From positions 1 to 17,974 of the forward strand of contig CAZQJH010000017.1 of assembly GCA_964593515.1 (NCBI GenBank): a stretch of 17,974 bases of DNA. The letters are read 5' to 3'. This DNA comes from JAXJYR01 sp964593515. GTDB lineage: Bacteria; Bacillota_I; Bacilli_A; Erysipelotrichales; Erysipelotrichaceae. How positions within the stretch are numbered: the first letter of the stretch is position 1; every line of letters begins with the position of its first letter. The notes beneath the pieces are model-generated. The model did not search any database. It saw only the letters and a list, made by a program, of their open reading frames with translations, and was not told the origin of the DNA. Positions 8,155 through 15,366 of the stretch are shown piece by piece. A program made the position numbers and the translations under genes.

Positions 8155-8162
8155 TTCCTCCC
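8155..8162 (-). promoter_or_regulatory. Ribosome binding site that decides the oppA start
   Basis: GGGAGGAA on the minus strand, 6 bases before ATG 8148. It supports that start over the upstream in-frame ATG at 8214. Confidence 0.85.
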
Positions 8163-8183
8163 TCTTGTTTTTAGAATACATAC

Positions 8184-8211
8184 AGTATACCAAATTTTTA
8201 GAATTATGCAA
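8184..8211 (-). promoter_or_regulatory. Promoter of the opp operon (extended -10)
   Basis: Minus-strand -10 TATACT (8184-8189) preceded by TGG, which makes an extended -10. The -35 is weak (TTGCAT, 8206-8211, 16-base spacer). Transcription should start near 8177, giving a short leader of about 29 bases. Phased T-tracts lie in and just upstream of it. Confidence 0.72.
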
Positions 8212-8270
8212 CAACTTTTTGATATTTTTTTACAATTTTTTGATTTTTTTTCAAATTTTACTTACATTTT
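8195..8270 (-). promoter_or_regulatory. Helically phased A/T-tracts (UP-like, bent DNA) upstream of oppA
   Basis: Plus-strand T-tracts occur at 8195-8199, 8216-8220, 8225-8231, 8236-8241, 8244-8251, 8256-8259 and 8267-8270. Their centres are 21, 10, 10.5, 9, 10 and 11 bases apart, close to one helical turn (two turns for the first step). Runs phased this way are known to bend DNA, and A-tracts just upstream of the -35 can act as UP elements for the RNA polymerase alpha subunit. The remaining spacer up to 8358 holds a short dyad ACAAA...TTTGT (8301-8315) and a small hairpin (8344-8360), and no gene. Confidence 0.6.
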
Positions 8271-8358
8271 GTGAAAAAACACACACTTTCTTTCACTGAA
8301 ACAAAGTCATTTTGTTTACATTTATGCCTATTTCATCGTATTTTTAGCTATTTAAGCT

Positions 8359-8405
8359 AAAAAAAACGTAATTTAGGCTAATTTTAAGCCAAAATTACGT
8401 TTTTT
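8359..8405 (-). terminator. Rho-independent terminator of the glycosyltransferase/ABC-F operon
   Basis: Very long stem: 14 bp (8361-8374 with 8392-8405), one A/A mismatch, then 4 bp (8376-8379 with 8387-8390) and a 7-base loop, ending on the minus strand in eight T residues. It starts 2 bases after the ABC-F stop codon. A second, weaker hairpin (TTAGCT/AGCTAA, 8344-8360) follows without a T-run. Confidence 0.92.
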
Positions 8406-8407
8406 AC

Positions 8408-10255
8408 TTAAACCATTTCACTATATTCTTCCCACAATGCTAATTTTGTTTCCAATTCAGTTTGTAACTGTGAAACTTTTTCATCAATTTCTTTCATTTT
8501 ATGATGATTTTCATAATATTCAGGTAAGAAACGAAGTTGTTCTAATTCACTAATATCATTTTCAAGTTTTTCAATTTGTTCTTCTAACTTTTTAACTTCT
8601 TTTCCATAATTGAAATTACGTACATATTTAGTTTTTGTTTGTTTACTTTGTTGTTTCACTTCTTCTACTTGATTATTTTTCTTTTCCATATACTCTTTAT
8701 AAGTTAATGGATAATAAGTAGCTTGTCCATCTTCAATAACTAAAATAGCGCTAGCTAATTTATCAATAAAATAACGATCATGGGAAACAAATAGAATACT
8801 TCCTTCATAATCACTTAAAGCTTCTTCTAAGGCTTCTTTACCTACTAAATCTAAATGGTTCGTTGGTTCATCCATCATTAAAAAGTTTGGATGTGATAAC
8901 ATCAATTTCACTAGTAATAAACGAACCTTTTCCCCACCCGATAAACAATCAACCGTCTTAAATACTTCTTCACCTCTAAATAAGAAAGTACCTAAAGCTG
9001 TTCTTATTTGGGTTTGGTCTAAATCACTAAAATCTTGCCAAACTTCTTCAATAACGCTATTACATGGGTTAAATTGGGCTAAATCTTGATCAAAATATCC
9101 TACTTCAATTTGATGACCAAATAAGAATTCTCCCCCTAATTTAGGAACATTACCAACTAAAGTTTTTAATAAGGTTGATTTACCTTCTCCATTGCCACCA
9201 ATAATCGCAATACGCTCTTTCTGCATTAAAGTAAAGCTAACTTCACATAATGGATGATCATAACCTATTTTAAGTTTATCACACTCTAAAACGCGTTTTC
9301 CACCACTATTTAAAACACTAAAGCGGGCTTTAAAACTTTGATTATCCAAAGTAACATCTTCCACTTTATCCATACGTTCTAAATATTTAATCTTACTTTG
9401 CGCAAAACTAGCTTTATTCTTTTTATAACGAAATTTTTCAATTAATTCTTCTAATCGTTCAATTTCTTTTTGTTGACGTACAAAAGCTGATTTTTGTTGT
9501 TCAACATCACTCTTCTTAACTTTCACATAATTACTGTAATTACCAACATAACGTCGCATTATCCCATATTCGATTTCATAAATGACATCACAAACCTCAT
9601 CCAAAAACATACGGTCATGACTGACAAGTACAACTGCTTTAGGATAAGCTTTAATATAACCTTGTAACCATTCAATCGTATCTAAATCTAAATGGTTTGT
9701 CGGTTCATCTAGTAATAAAATATCCGGTTTAGATAATAATAACTTCACAAAAGCTAGTCTTGTTTTTTGACCACCCGAAAACTCACATACTTTTTTATTT
9801 AAATCATCTTTAGTGAAATTAAACTTACCGAGGATTTGATTTAATTCACTCTCCCAAGTATATCCACCACTTTCCTCAAAACGTTGTTGTAAGCTTGCAT
9901 AAGCGTTCAATAAGCGTTCACTGTGATCATCCATCATTTGATCAGTCATCGCTTGTAATTGAGCTTCCATCACCTTTAAATGATTAAAAGCTTGTGATAA
10001 AGCCTCAAATACACTTAATGATTCATCTTCAAAAGTTGTTTGGGCTAAATAACCAATTCTCGTATCTTTTTCCGCATAAATTGTTCCACTATCTAAATGC
10101 TCAATATTAGCCATAACTTTAAGAAAAGTTGTTTTACCACAACCATTACGCCCAACAATCGCAATTTTCTCCCGATTACGAATTTCAAAATTCGCATTTT
10201 CAAATACACAATCAGCTCCAAAAAACTTACTTGCTTTATTTATTTGATATTTCAT
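8408..10255 (-). CDS. ABC-F family ATPase (ribosome-associated, YdiF/Uup-like)
   Basis: A soluble protein with two ABC ATPase domains and no membrane segments; known ABC-F members act on the ribosome, as translation factors or in antibiotic protection. In 615 residues: first Walker A GRNGCGKTT (35-43), signature FSGGQ (159-163), Walker B LLLDEPTNHLD (180-190); a charged linker between the domains (about 240-300); second Walker A GGNGEGKST (353-361), signature LSGGE (438-442), Walker B LMMDEPTNHLD (459-469); and a Lys/Glu-rich C-terminal coiled coil (about 520-612). The C-terminal coiled coil and moderate linker resemble housekeeping YdiF/Uup-type proteins more than dedicated resistance proteins, but sequence alone does not settle this. 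It is the last gene of a three-gene operon, 9 bases after the previous stop; its GAGGAG ribosome binding site lies in the preceding gene's last codons. Confidence 0.92.
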   Translation of the reverse strand: MKYQINKASKFFGADCVFENANFEIRNREKIAIVGRNGCGKTTFLKVMANIEHLDSGTIYAEKDTRIGYLAQTTFEDESLSVFEALSQAFNHLKVMEAQLQAMTDQMMDDHSERLLNAYASLQQRFEESGGYTWESELNQILGKFNFTKDDLNKKVCEFSGGQKTRLAFVKLLLSKPDILLLDEPTNHLDLDTIEWLQGYIKAYPKAVVLVSHDRMFLDEVCDVIYEIEYGIMRRYVGNYSNYVKVKKSDVEQQKSAFVRQQKEIERLEELIEKFRYKKNKASFAQSKIKYLERMDKVEDVTLDNQSFKARFSVLNSGGKRVLECDKLKIGYDHPLCEVSFTLMQKERIAIIGGNGEGKSTLLKTLVGNVPKLGGEFLFGHQIEVGYFDQDLAQFNPCNSVIEEVWQDFSDLDQTQIRTALGTFLFRGEEVFKTVDCLSGGEKVRLLLVKLMLSHPNFLMMDEPTNHLDLVGKEALEEALSDYEGSILFVSHDRYFIDKLASAILVIEDGQATYYPLTYKEYMEKKNNQVEEVKQQSKQTKTKYVRNFNYGKEVKKLEEQIEKLENDISELEQLRFLPEYYENHHKMKEIDEKVSQLQTELETKLALWEEYSEMV

Positions 10256-10264
10256 AAAATACCA

Positions 10265-11563
10265 TTACTCCTCTACATTAATTCCTTGTGCAAATGCATC
10301 ACTAACTGCATAAACTAATTCTTGTTTATGCTTCTTCCAATACTTAACATCATTATCATTTGATATATAAGCAAAATTAATTTTCAATCCATACATTCCA
10401 TTTAAATCTTTAAATGACGCATTCATTTCTTTAGCACTTTCTGAGAAACAACCAGCCATTGTAGCTCGTCCTCCACTTTCTCTAAGATATAAGCTATCAT
10501 CATAAATAACTTTACCATCTACTCCTTCTAATAAGATTCCACTAACAATTCCCGCATCACTTCCACTATACATTGGTGATAAAGTAAAATCAGTATTATT
10601 ACTAACTCCATAATTAATATTACGAGCTAAAGTCTTAGAAGTATAGTAACTATGTTGAATTTCAAATCCACTAATACTAGTATTACCATGCATATTAAAA
10701 CGTAACATTAAATAATACTTAGCTTTCTTTTCATAACCAATAGCTAAATGTCCATCTTCTCCATAAGTACGTCCATCTTCATCTTTACTTTTACGACTTA
10801 TTTCAACTCTTAATCCATAAGCCTCTAAACGCTCTTGCATCCATAAAGCAGCTTGATACATTTCATCATTTTCAACTAAGCCTTGGCTTTGATAACCAAT
10901 ATCTGCTCCATATGTAAAATCATAACTTAAACCATAAGGATCAATTAATACATCAATTTCATCCTCACTAGGTTTAACTTTTTCTACTTTTAAATACATA
11001 TAATTCTTATCTAAAGTTTTACCATATTCCTTTAATAAATCATTACGTGCATATAAAGTCACTTCATTCACATAACCTTTACGCACAACACTATGAAATA
11101 CATCATCACCGATAGCTTTATCATATATTAAACGTTTTGATACTAAATTATCAATTACATATAACCGATAAAAACCTTCATCTAATTCATCAACTAATAA
11201 TTTACTATCGACACTATTTTCTAAAGTCATTGAGAATTTATTACCATCCACAACATTTTCTAATAATAATGTTTTACCTGATAAAGTATCTTTATTTTCC
11301 ACATTATATTTTTCTTCAAATAAATTCAGTGATTCTCCATAATAGAAATGATCTTTAATCGTAATAAAATCTTGATTACTTTCTTTCATCACTTCAACCA
11401 TTTCTTCTTCACTAACCCCTTTAATCGTAAATTGTTTTTCAACCACAACATCATCATTGTTATTAAAAAAAGCTAAAAAACCTCCCAACAAAGCAATTAC
11501 AACCAGTAAAGTAATAGCAATAATAATATAGTTAGGTTTATTCTTTTTAGGTACATATTGCAT
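10265..11563 (-). CDS. Membrane-anchored amidase_3-like protein, probably catalytically dead
   Basis: 432 residues: a short basic N-terminus, one helix at about 12-33, a low-similarity extracellular region (about 45-200), and a C-terminal domain that looks like a zinc N-acetylmuramoyl-L-alanine amidase (amidase_3) by pattern. IDPYG (207-211) stands where the family has the zinc-binding His in DPGHGG; the second ligand Glu seems kept at Glu231; RFN (288-290) stands near the third ligand His in the usual SIHAN; KINFAYISNDND (394-405) matches the last strand but has Asn396 for the catalytic Glu. True amidases cut the cell-wall peptide stem; this one may only bind or may regulate. Ribosome binding site AAAGGAG; it starts one base after the glycosyltransferase stop. 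The family assignment is my alignment by eye. Confidence 0.6.
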   Translation of the reverse strand: MQYVPKKNKPNYIIIAITLLVVIALLGGFLAFFNNNDDVVVEKQFTIKGVSEEEMVEVMKESNQDFITIKDHFYYGESLNLFEEKYNVENKDTLSGKTLLLENVVDGNKFSMTLENSVDSKLLVDELDEGFYRLYVIDNLVSKRLIYDKAIGDDVFHSVVRKGYVNEVTLYARNDLLKEYGKTLDKNYMYLKVEKVKPSEDEIDVLIDPYGLSYDFTYGADIGYQSQGLVENDEMYQAALWMQERLEAYGLRVEISRKSKDEDGRTYGEDGHLAIGYEKKAKYYLMLRFNMHGNTSISGFEIQHSYYTSKTLARNINYGVSNNTDFTLSPMYSGSDAGIVSGILLEGVDGKVIYDDSLYLRESGGRATMAGCFSESAKEMNASFKDLNGMYGLKINFAYISNDNDVKYWKKHKQELVYAVSDAFAQGINVEE

Positions 11564-11564
11564 C

Positions 11565-12440
11565 TTACTTCACTCCTTTCTTTAATTCATTAATTTGTTG
11601 ATAATATTTACGTAAGATCTTTAATTTATCGATAGTTTTACCTTTAGGTAACATAATAAATAGGGATAAAATTACTTTATCACATAAAAAGTTATAATCA
11701 GTAGCAAATTCAGTTATAATTTGTTGATCTTGTAAAAAGTTTTTAATAACTTTTAAAGCTTCGACATAATGTTCTAACTTCAATTCACTATTACCATGCA
11801 TAGCACTACCATTACGCTGAACATAATGATATAAACAATCTTTTATAACGACAATTTGATTAGCATAGTAAAAAAGTTGAGGCATAATTGATAAATCTTC
11901 AAAGTATTTTAAATGAACGATTTCGATTTTCGCAAATAAACTTTTTTTATATAATTTATTCCATAAATATGAACGCATCTTAAAATCATGTAAAACATGA
12001 TGTAAACCTTCATAATTAGATAATACTTGTGCTTTAAGTTTAAGCATACTTTTAAACTTAGTATGACTAAATTCATTATAATAATCACAGCATACAATAT
12101 CCGCTTGATTAATTAAAGCTGCTTGATATAGTTTTTCAACATAATCTAATTCAACATAATCATCACTATCGACAAAGGCAAGATAAGTTCCTACACTAGC
12201 TTCAATTCCGCTAAAGCGAGCTTTTGAAACTCCTTGATTACTTTGAGTAATTAATCTTAATTTAGGATTATTACCAAAATGTTGCTTAATTAAAGCAACA
12301 CTTTGATCAACACTTCCATCATCAATAACAATTACTTCATAATGACAATTAGTAATTTGATTTAATAAGGAGTGTAAACAGCGAACAATATACTTTTCCA
12401 TGTTATATACAGGTACAATAATACTAACATCCATATTCAT
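11565..12440 (-). CDS. Family 2 glycosyltransferase
   Basis: A GT-A fold sugar transferase that moves a sugar from a nucleotide donor to an unknown acceptor, probably a cell-surface polymer. In 291 residues the N-terminal half has VSIIVPVYNMEKYI (5-18), the nucleotide-binding acidic motif VIDDGS (38-43), the family stretch QSNQGVSKARFSGI (66-79) and the metal-binding DSDD (91-94). The C-terminal third, with a Trp-Asn-Lys-Leu motif, is like WbbI/EpsJ-type enzymes. No membrane helix is visible, so it should be cytoplasmic or peripheral. The start has AAAGGAG seven to eight bases upstream. It opens an operon with the amidase-like protein and the ABC-F ATPase. A second ATG two codons later is a less likely start. 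Confidence 0.9.
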   Translation of the reverse strand: MNMDVSIIVPVYNMEKYIVRCLHSLLNQITNCHYEVIVIDDGSVDQSVALIKQHFGNNPKLRLITQSNQGVSKARFSGIEASVGTYLAFVDSDDYVELDYVEKLYQAALINQADIVCCDYYNEFSHTKFKSMLKLKAQVLSNYEGLHHVLHDFKMRSYLWNKLYKKSLFAKIEIVHLKYFEDLSIMPQLFYYANQIVVIKDCLYHYVQRNGSAMHGNSELKLEHYVEALKVIKNFLQDQQIITEFATDYNFLCDKVILSLFIMLPKGKTIDKLKILRKYYQQINELKKGVK

Positions 12441-12461
12441 GTTTACACTCCTTTCATTGTT

Positions 12462-12489
12462 ATTGTATCACATTCTTTAACGATATCAA
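12462..12489 (-). promoter_or_regulatory. Sigma-A promoter of the glycosyltransferase operon
   Basis: Minus-strand -35 TTGATA (12484-12489), 16-base spacer ending in TGA, -10 TACAAT (12462-12467). Transcription should start near 12455, only about 15 bases before the ATG at 12440. This is among the best promoters in the window and sets the start of the three-gene operon. It lies just after the stop of the GNAT gene. Confidence 0.8.
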
Positions 12490-12497
12490 CAAACAGC

Positions 12498-13037
12498 TTA
12501 TACTTTTTTTACGAACCATATCGGTACTATTGGCTTAGGTGGTGTTTGTAATGGTTGAATTTCTTTTTCTAACCATACAACATCCCACCACTGATTAAAT
12601 TTATAACCAGCTTCTTTAAAATAACCTATTTGTTTAAAGTTAAAATATTCATGCATCTTGATACTTGCTACATTACTAGCCGTAATACAAGCATAAGCTT
12701 TCATAAAACCTTGTTGTTTTAAATAATAAAATAAATGTTCATATAGTTCTTTCCCAATTCCTTGATGACAATAAGCTTTATCAACATAGATACTTACTTC
12801 CACATTCCATTCATAAGCACCACGTCCATAATAAGGATGAGCATAAGCATAACCAACTACAAGCCCATTAACTTCTTTTACTAAGTAAGGGTAAAAACTA
12901 CTTAAGTTATTAATTTTTTGTTTAATATAACTTATTGATGCTACTTCGGTATCAAAGGTTGAACTATCCTCACGTACATAAGTTCCATATATTTCGCTGA
13001 TTCGTGTAGCATCACTTTCTTTAACTAGTCTAATCAT
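12498..13037 (-). CDS. GNAT acetyltransferase, phosphinothricin-acetyltransferase-like
   Basis: Transfers acetyl from acetyl-CoA to a small amine, perhaps an amino acid or amino-acid analogue. In 179 residues it has the start MIRLVKESDATRISEIY, the middle motif EWNVEVSIYVDKAYCHQGIGKELYE in which HQGIGK (91-96) binds acetyl-CoA, then SNVASIKMHEYFNFKQIG and the subgroup's C-terminal hallmark with Gly144, Trp150 and Asp152 (G.K...W.D), as in Pat/YwnH/MnaT proteins. The last 18 residues (Pro-rich, after position 160) are extra. The gene has no visible ribosome binding site, and its start lies 8 bases beyond the T-run of the asnS terminator. The protein is intact; the true substrate and how the gene is expressed are unknown. 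Confidence 0.85.
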   Translation of the reverse strand: MIRLVKESDATRISEIYGTYVREDSSTFDTEVASISYIKQKINNLSSFYPYLVKEVNGLVVGYAYAHPYYGRGAYEWNVEVSIYVDKAYCHQGIGKELYEHLFYYLKQQGFMKAYACITASNVASIKMHEYFNFKQIGYFKEAGYKFNQWWDVVWLEKEIQPLQTPPKPIVPIWFVKKV

Positions 13038-13044
13038 AACTAAG

Positions 13045-13070
13045 AAAAAACTTCTGGAAATCCAGAAGTT
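13045..13070 (-). terminator. Rho-independent terminator of asnS
   Basis: Perfect inverted repeat AACTTCTGGA / TCCAGAAGTT (13049-13058 with 13061-13070; 9 bp if a 4-base loop forms) and six T residues on the minus strand. It begins inside the asnS stop codon (13070-13072). It should stop most asnS transcripts just before the GNAT gene. Confidence 0.92.
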
Positions 13071-14452
13071 TAGAATTGTAAATTTCTAGGTGTACGTGGG
13101 AATGGTTCAACATCACGGATATTAGTCATACCTGTTAAGTACATTAAGAAACGGTCAAATCCAAGTCCAAATCCTGCGTGTTTACATCCTCCATAACGAC
13201 GTAAATCCATATACCATTGTAATCCTTCAGTTTGCATACCCATTTCTTTCATACGACTTTCTAAAACATCGTAACGTTCTTCTCTTTGACTACCACCAAC
13301 TAATTCACCAACACCTGGTACTAATAAGTCACAAGCTGCAACTGTTTTGTTGTCATCATTAACGCGCATATAGAATGCTTTAATATCTTTAGGATAATCA
13401 GTTAAGAATACTGGACCATTTACTACTTGTTCACAAATGTAACGTTCATGTTCAGCATTTAAGTCCATACCCCATTCAACTTTATTTTCAAACTTCACAT
13501 CAGCTTTTAATAATAAATCAATGGCTTCAGTATAAGTCATTTTCTTAAATTCAGAATTTCTTACCGCACTAATACGGTTAATACAATCTTTATCAACCAT
13601 TTTCTCAAAGAATTTCATTTCTTCTGGGGCATTATCTAAAACATAATCGATACAGTATTTAATCATATCTTCGATTAAGTTCATATCATCATCTAAATCC
13701 GCAAAAGCAATTTCTGGTTCAATCATCCAGAATTCACTAGCATGTCTAGTTGTATTTGAGTTTTCAGCTCTAAATACTGGTCCAAATGTATATACATCTC
13801 TAAAAGCCATTGCAAATGCTTCGACATGTAATTGTCCAGTTACAGTTAAGTAAGCTGGTTTCCCAAAGAAATCTTCTTCATAATTACCATCTTCACGAGT
13901 TGTAGCCACAAACATTTCTCCAGCTCCTTCACCATCATTTCCTGTCATAATTGGTGTATGAACATAAACGAAACCTTGGTTTTGGAAGAATTCGTGAATA
14001 GCCATTGATAATACACTACGTAATCTAAAAATAGCATAGAAAGTATTAGCACGAGGTCTTAAGTGCGTAATTTCACGCATGTATTCAAAACTGTGACGTT
14101 TCTTTTGTAATGGATAATCACGATCACAATCACCTTCTAAAGTAGCTTGTGTGATTTGAATTTCAAAAGGTTGTTTTCCTTCTGGTGTTAAAACAAATTT
14201 TCCCACCACAGTAACTGCTGCTCCTGTAGGATATTTACTAACTTCTTCAAAGTTAGCTAACTCTTGTTTATATACAAGTTGTGCATTACGGAAATAAGTA
14301 CCATCATTTAATTCAATGAATCCTAATTTACCACTACAACGGTTAGTTCTAATCCATCCTTGTAATTGAACATATTCAATTCCATCAATTTCCATATGAG
14401 AACCATTCATCATGATTTCAAATAATTCTCTTACTGTCATAAATTCAAACAT
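13070..14452 (-). CDS. asnS: Asparaginyl-tRNA synthetase
   Basis: Charges tRNA-Asn with asparagine in the cytoplasm, a class IIb aminoacyl-tRNA synthetase. In 460 residues: an N-terminal OB-fold anticodon-binding domain (about 25-105, with VQLQGWIRTNR) and the catalytic domain with motif 2 around FRAENSNTTRHASEFWMIEPE (its Arg229 and Arg236) and motif 3 GFGLGFDRFL (about 427-436). YLTVTGQLHVE (201-211) is typical of AsnRS/AspRS; the match to AsnRS rather than AspRS is supported by overall length, the absence of the bacterial AspRS insert and the Asn-type T-box upstream. The ribosome binding site is AAGGAGG, 8 bases before ATG. Regulated by the T-box leader; ends in the terminator at its stop codon. 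Confidence 0.97.
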   Translation of the reverse strand: MFEFMTVRELFEIMMNGSHMEIDGIEYVQLQGWIRTNRCSGKLGFIELNDGTYFRNAQLVYKQELANFEEVSKYPTGAAVTVVGKFVLTPEGKQPFEIQITQATLEGDCDRDYPLQKKRHSFEYMREITHLRPRANTFYAIFRLRSVLSMAIHEFFQNQGFVYVHTPIMTGNDGEGAGEMFVATTREDGNYEEDFFGKPAYLTVTGQLHVEAFAMAFRDVYTFGPVFRAENSNTTRHASEFWMIEPEIAFADLDDDMNLIEDMIKYCIDYVLDNAPEEMKFFEKMVDKDCINRISAVRNSEFKKMTYTEAIDLLLKADVKFENKVEWGMDLNAEHERYICEQVVNGPVFLTDYPKDIKAFYMRVNDDNKTVAACDLLVPGVGELVGGSQREERYDVLESRMKEMGMQTEGLQWYMDLRRYGGCKHAGFGLGFDRFLMYLTGMTNIRDVEPFPRTPRNLQF

Positions 14453-14473
14453 TTTATTTTCCTCCTTAAAAAT

Positions 14474-14672
14474 AAAAAAACGTATCCAACAGGAACGTCA
14501 GATACGCGATTACCATCCTGATTCCTAGATATAAAGATATCTAGACACCTCAATTACATAACGCTGTATTAGCGGGGTTGTCTACTTAATTTCTCCAACC
14601 CAGTTCCATAGGTGTTCGCCATAAAAATTCTTGCTCTGGCTTACACCCTCCCAGATTCGCTATCAAGAACCC
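14474..14672 (-). promoter_or_regulatory. T-box riboswitch of asnS (AAC, Asn specifier)
   Basis: A tRNA-sensing leader between rex and asnS. Stem I starts with GGGTTC (14667-14672) and closes near GAAC (14602-14605); its middle shows AGCGA and GGGTGTAAGCC elements like those of known T-boxes. The likely specifier codon is AAC (14614-14616) in the CGAACACC context, matching asparagine. A perfect 8-bp stem III with 4-base loop lies at 14525-14544. The T-box bulge AGGATGGTAATCGCG (14505-14519) can pair with CGTTCCT (14491-14497) as antiterminator. The competing terminator is CGTATC/GATACG (14481-14486 with 14501-14506) followed by seven T residues (14474-14480). Uncharged tRNA-Asn should favour read-through into asnS. 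I see no clear promoter, so it may be transcribed from inside or upstream of rex. Confidence 0.93.
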
Positions 14673-14692
14673 TTTTATTTTGTCCTACTTCA

Positions 14693-15319
14693 TCACTCAA
14701 TATTCAAACTATTTGTTTCAAAAACAAGTTCCTGTATAGATGATACCACATCTACACTCTTTAAGACAACCCCTTTTGGAATTTGAATGTGTTCATGCGT
14801 AAAATCGACTAAACCACAAATTCCACATTTGATCAAACGATCAACCGTTGGTTGTATCTCTTGTGAACAGGCTAAAATAGCAATACGACATCCTTTAGGA
14901 ATATTTTCTTCTAAAGAATCCATATCATATACTGGAATCCCAAAACGTACTCCAAGACGATCAGGATTCACATCAAATGCACAACTAATTTCCCCTACAA
15001 CATAATCCCATTTATTATATTTCATTAAAGCACGACCTAAGTTACCAGCTCCAATTAAAATAATCTTTTCATCAAATTCCATCCCTAATTGTTGATTGAA
15101 AATCTCAATCAAACGATTAATATCATATCCATATCCTTGTTTACCTAAATTCCCTAAAAAAGAGAAATCACGACGTATCGTCGTTGGTGAAATATTAACT
15201 ACATCAGCTAACTCCTTTGACATTACACGTTCATAACCATTCATTTTTAATTTACGTAAAGCTTTTAAATAGACAGGATATCTTTGTAAAGTTGCTTTTG
15301 GCACTAGTTTATCATTCAT
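14693..15319 (-). CDS. rex: Redox-sensing transcriptional repressor Rex
   Basis: Dimeric repressor that binds DNA when NADH is low and lets go when the NADH/NAD+ ratio rises; it controls fermentation and respiration genes in Gram-positives. I start it at ATG 15319 (208 residues), not at the in-frame GTG 15328, because that GTG is part of the ribosome binding site AGGTGA. The N-terminal winged helix (about 1-75) has VNISPTTIRRDFSFLG with the recognition helix. The Rossmann domain has the NADH-binding loop GAGNLG (90-95) and the acidic FDVNP (115-119, Asp116) that selects NAD over NADP. Length is normal. Its own promoter carries Rex-like half-sites, suggesting autoregulation. It lies between tsaD and the asnS T-box. 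Confidence 0.96.
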   Translation of the reverse strand: MNDKLVPKATLQRYPVYLKALRKLKMNGYERVMSKELADVVNISPTTIRRDFSFLGNLGKQGYGYDINRLIEIFNQQLGMEFDEKIILIGAGNLGRALMKYNKWDYVVGEISCAFDVNPDRLGVRFGIPVYDMDSLEENIPKGCRIAILACSQEIQPTVDRLIKCGICGLVDFTHEHIQIPKGVVLKSVDVVSSIQELVFETNSLNIE

Positions 15320-15324
15320 ATTTC

Positions 15325-15330
15325 TCACCT
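15325..15330 (-). promoter_or_regulatory. Ribosome binding site that decides the rex start
   Basis: AGGTGA on the minus strand, about 5 bases before ATG 15319. It overlaps the alternative GTG start at 15326-15328, which argues for the ATG. Confidence 0.78.
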
Positions 15331-15337
15331 GATTAAT

Positions 15338-15366
15338 AGTATAACATACATTTGTTAAGTTGTTAA
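15338..15366 (-). promoter_or_regulatory. Sigma-A promoter of rex
   Basis: Minus-strand -35 TTAACA (15361-15366), 17-base spacer, -10 TATACT (15338-15343); both hexamers match the consensus at 5 of 6 bases. Transcription should start near 15331, about 12 bases before the ATG. The -35 and part of the spacer fall within the tandem Rex-like half-sites. Confidence 0.8.

Noticed and set aside
8193..8207. CodY-like site (AATTTTTAGAATTAT) over the opp promoter
   Set aside because: It has four mismatches to the 15-base CodY consensus, and such near-matches are common by chance in AT-rich DNA; I also cannot tell if this organism has CodY.
8148..8214. Longer oppA start at 8214
   Set aside because: It lies upstream of the predicted transcription start, has no ribosome binding site and would bury the lipoprotein signal peptide behind 22 residues.
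8036..8299. Plus-strand open frame across the oppA promoter region
   Set aside because: Its Phe/Leu-rich protein is just the phased T-tracts translated; no start signal and no family features.
11909..12097. Second minus-strand frame inside the glycosyltransferase gene
   Set aside because: It is an out-of-frame shadow of the glycosyltransferase with no ribosome binding site of its own.
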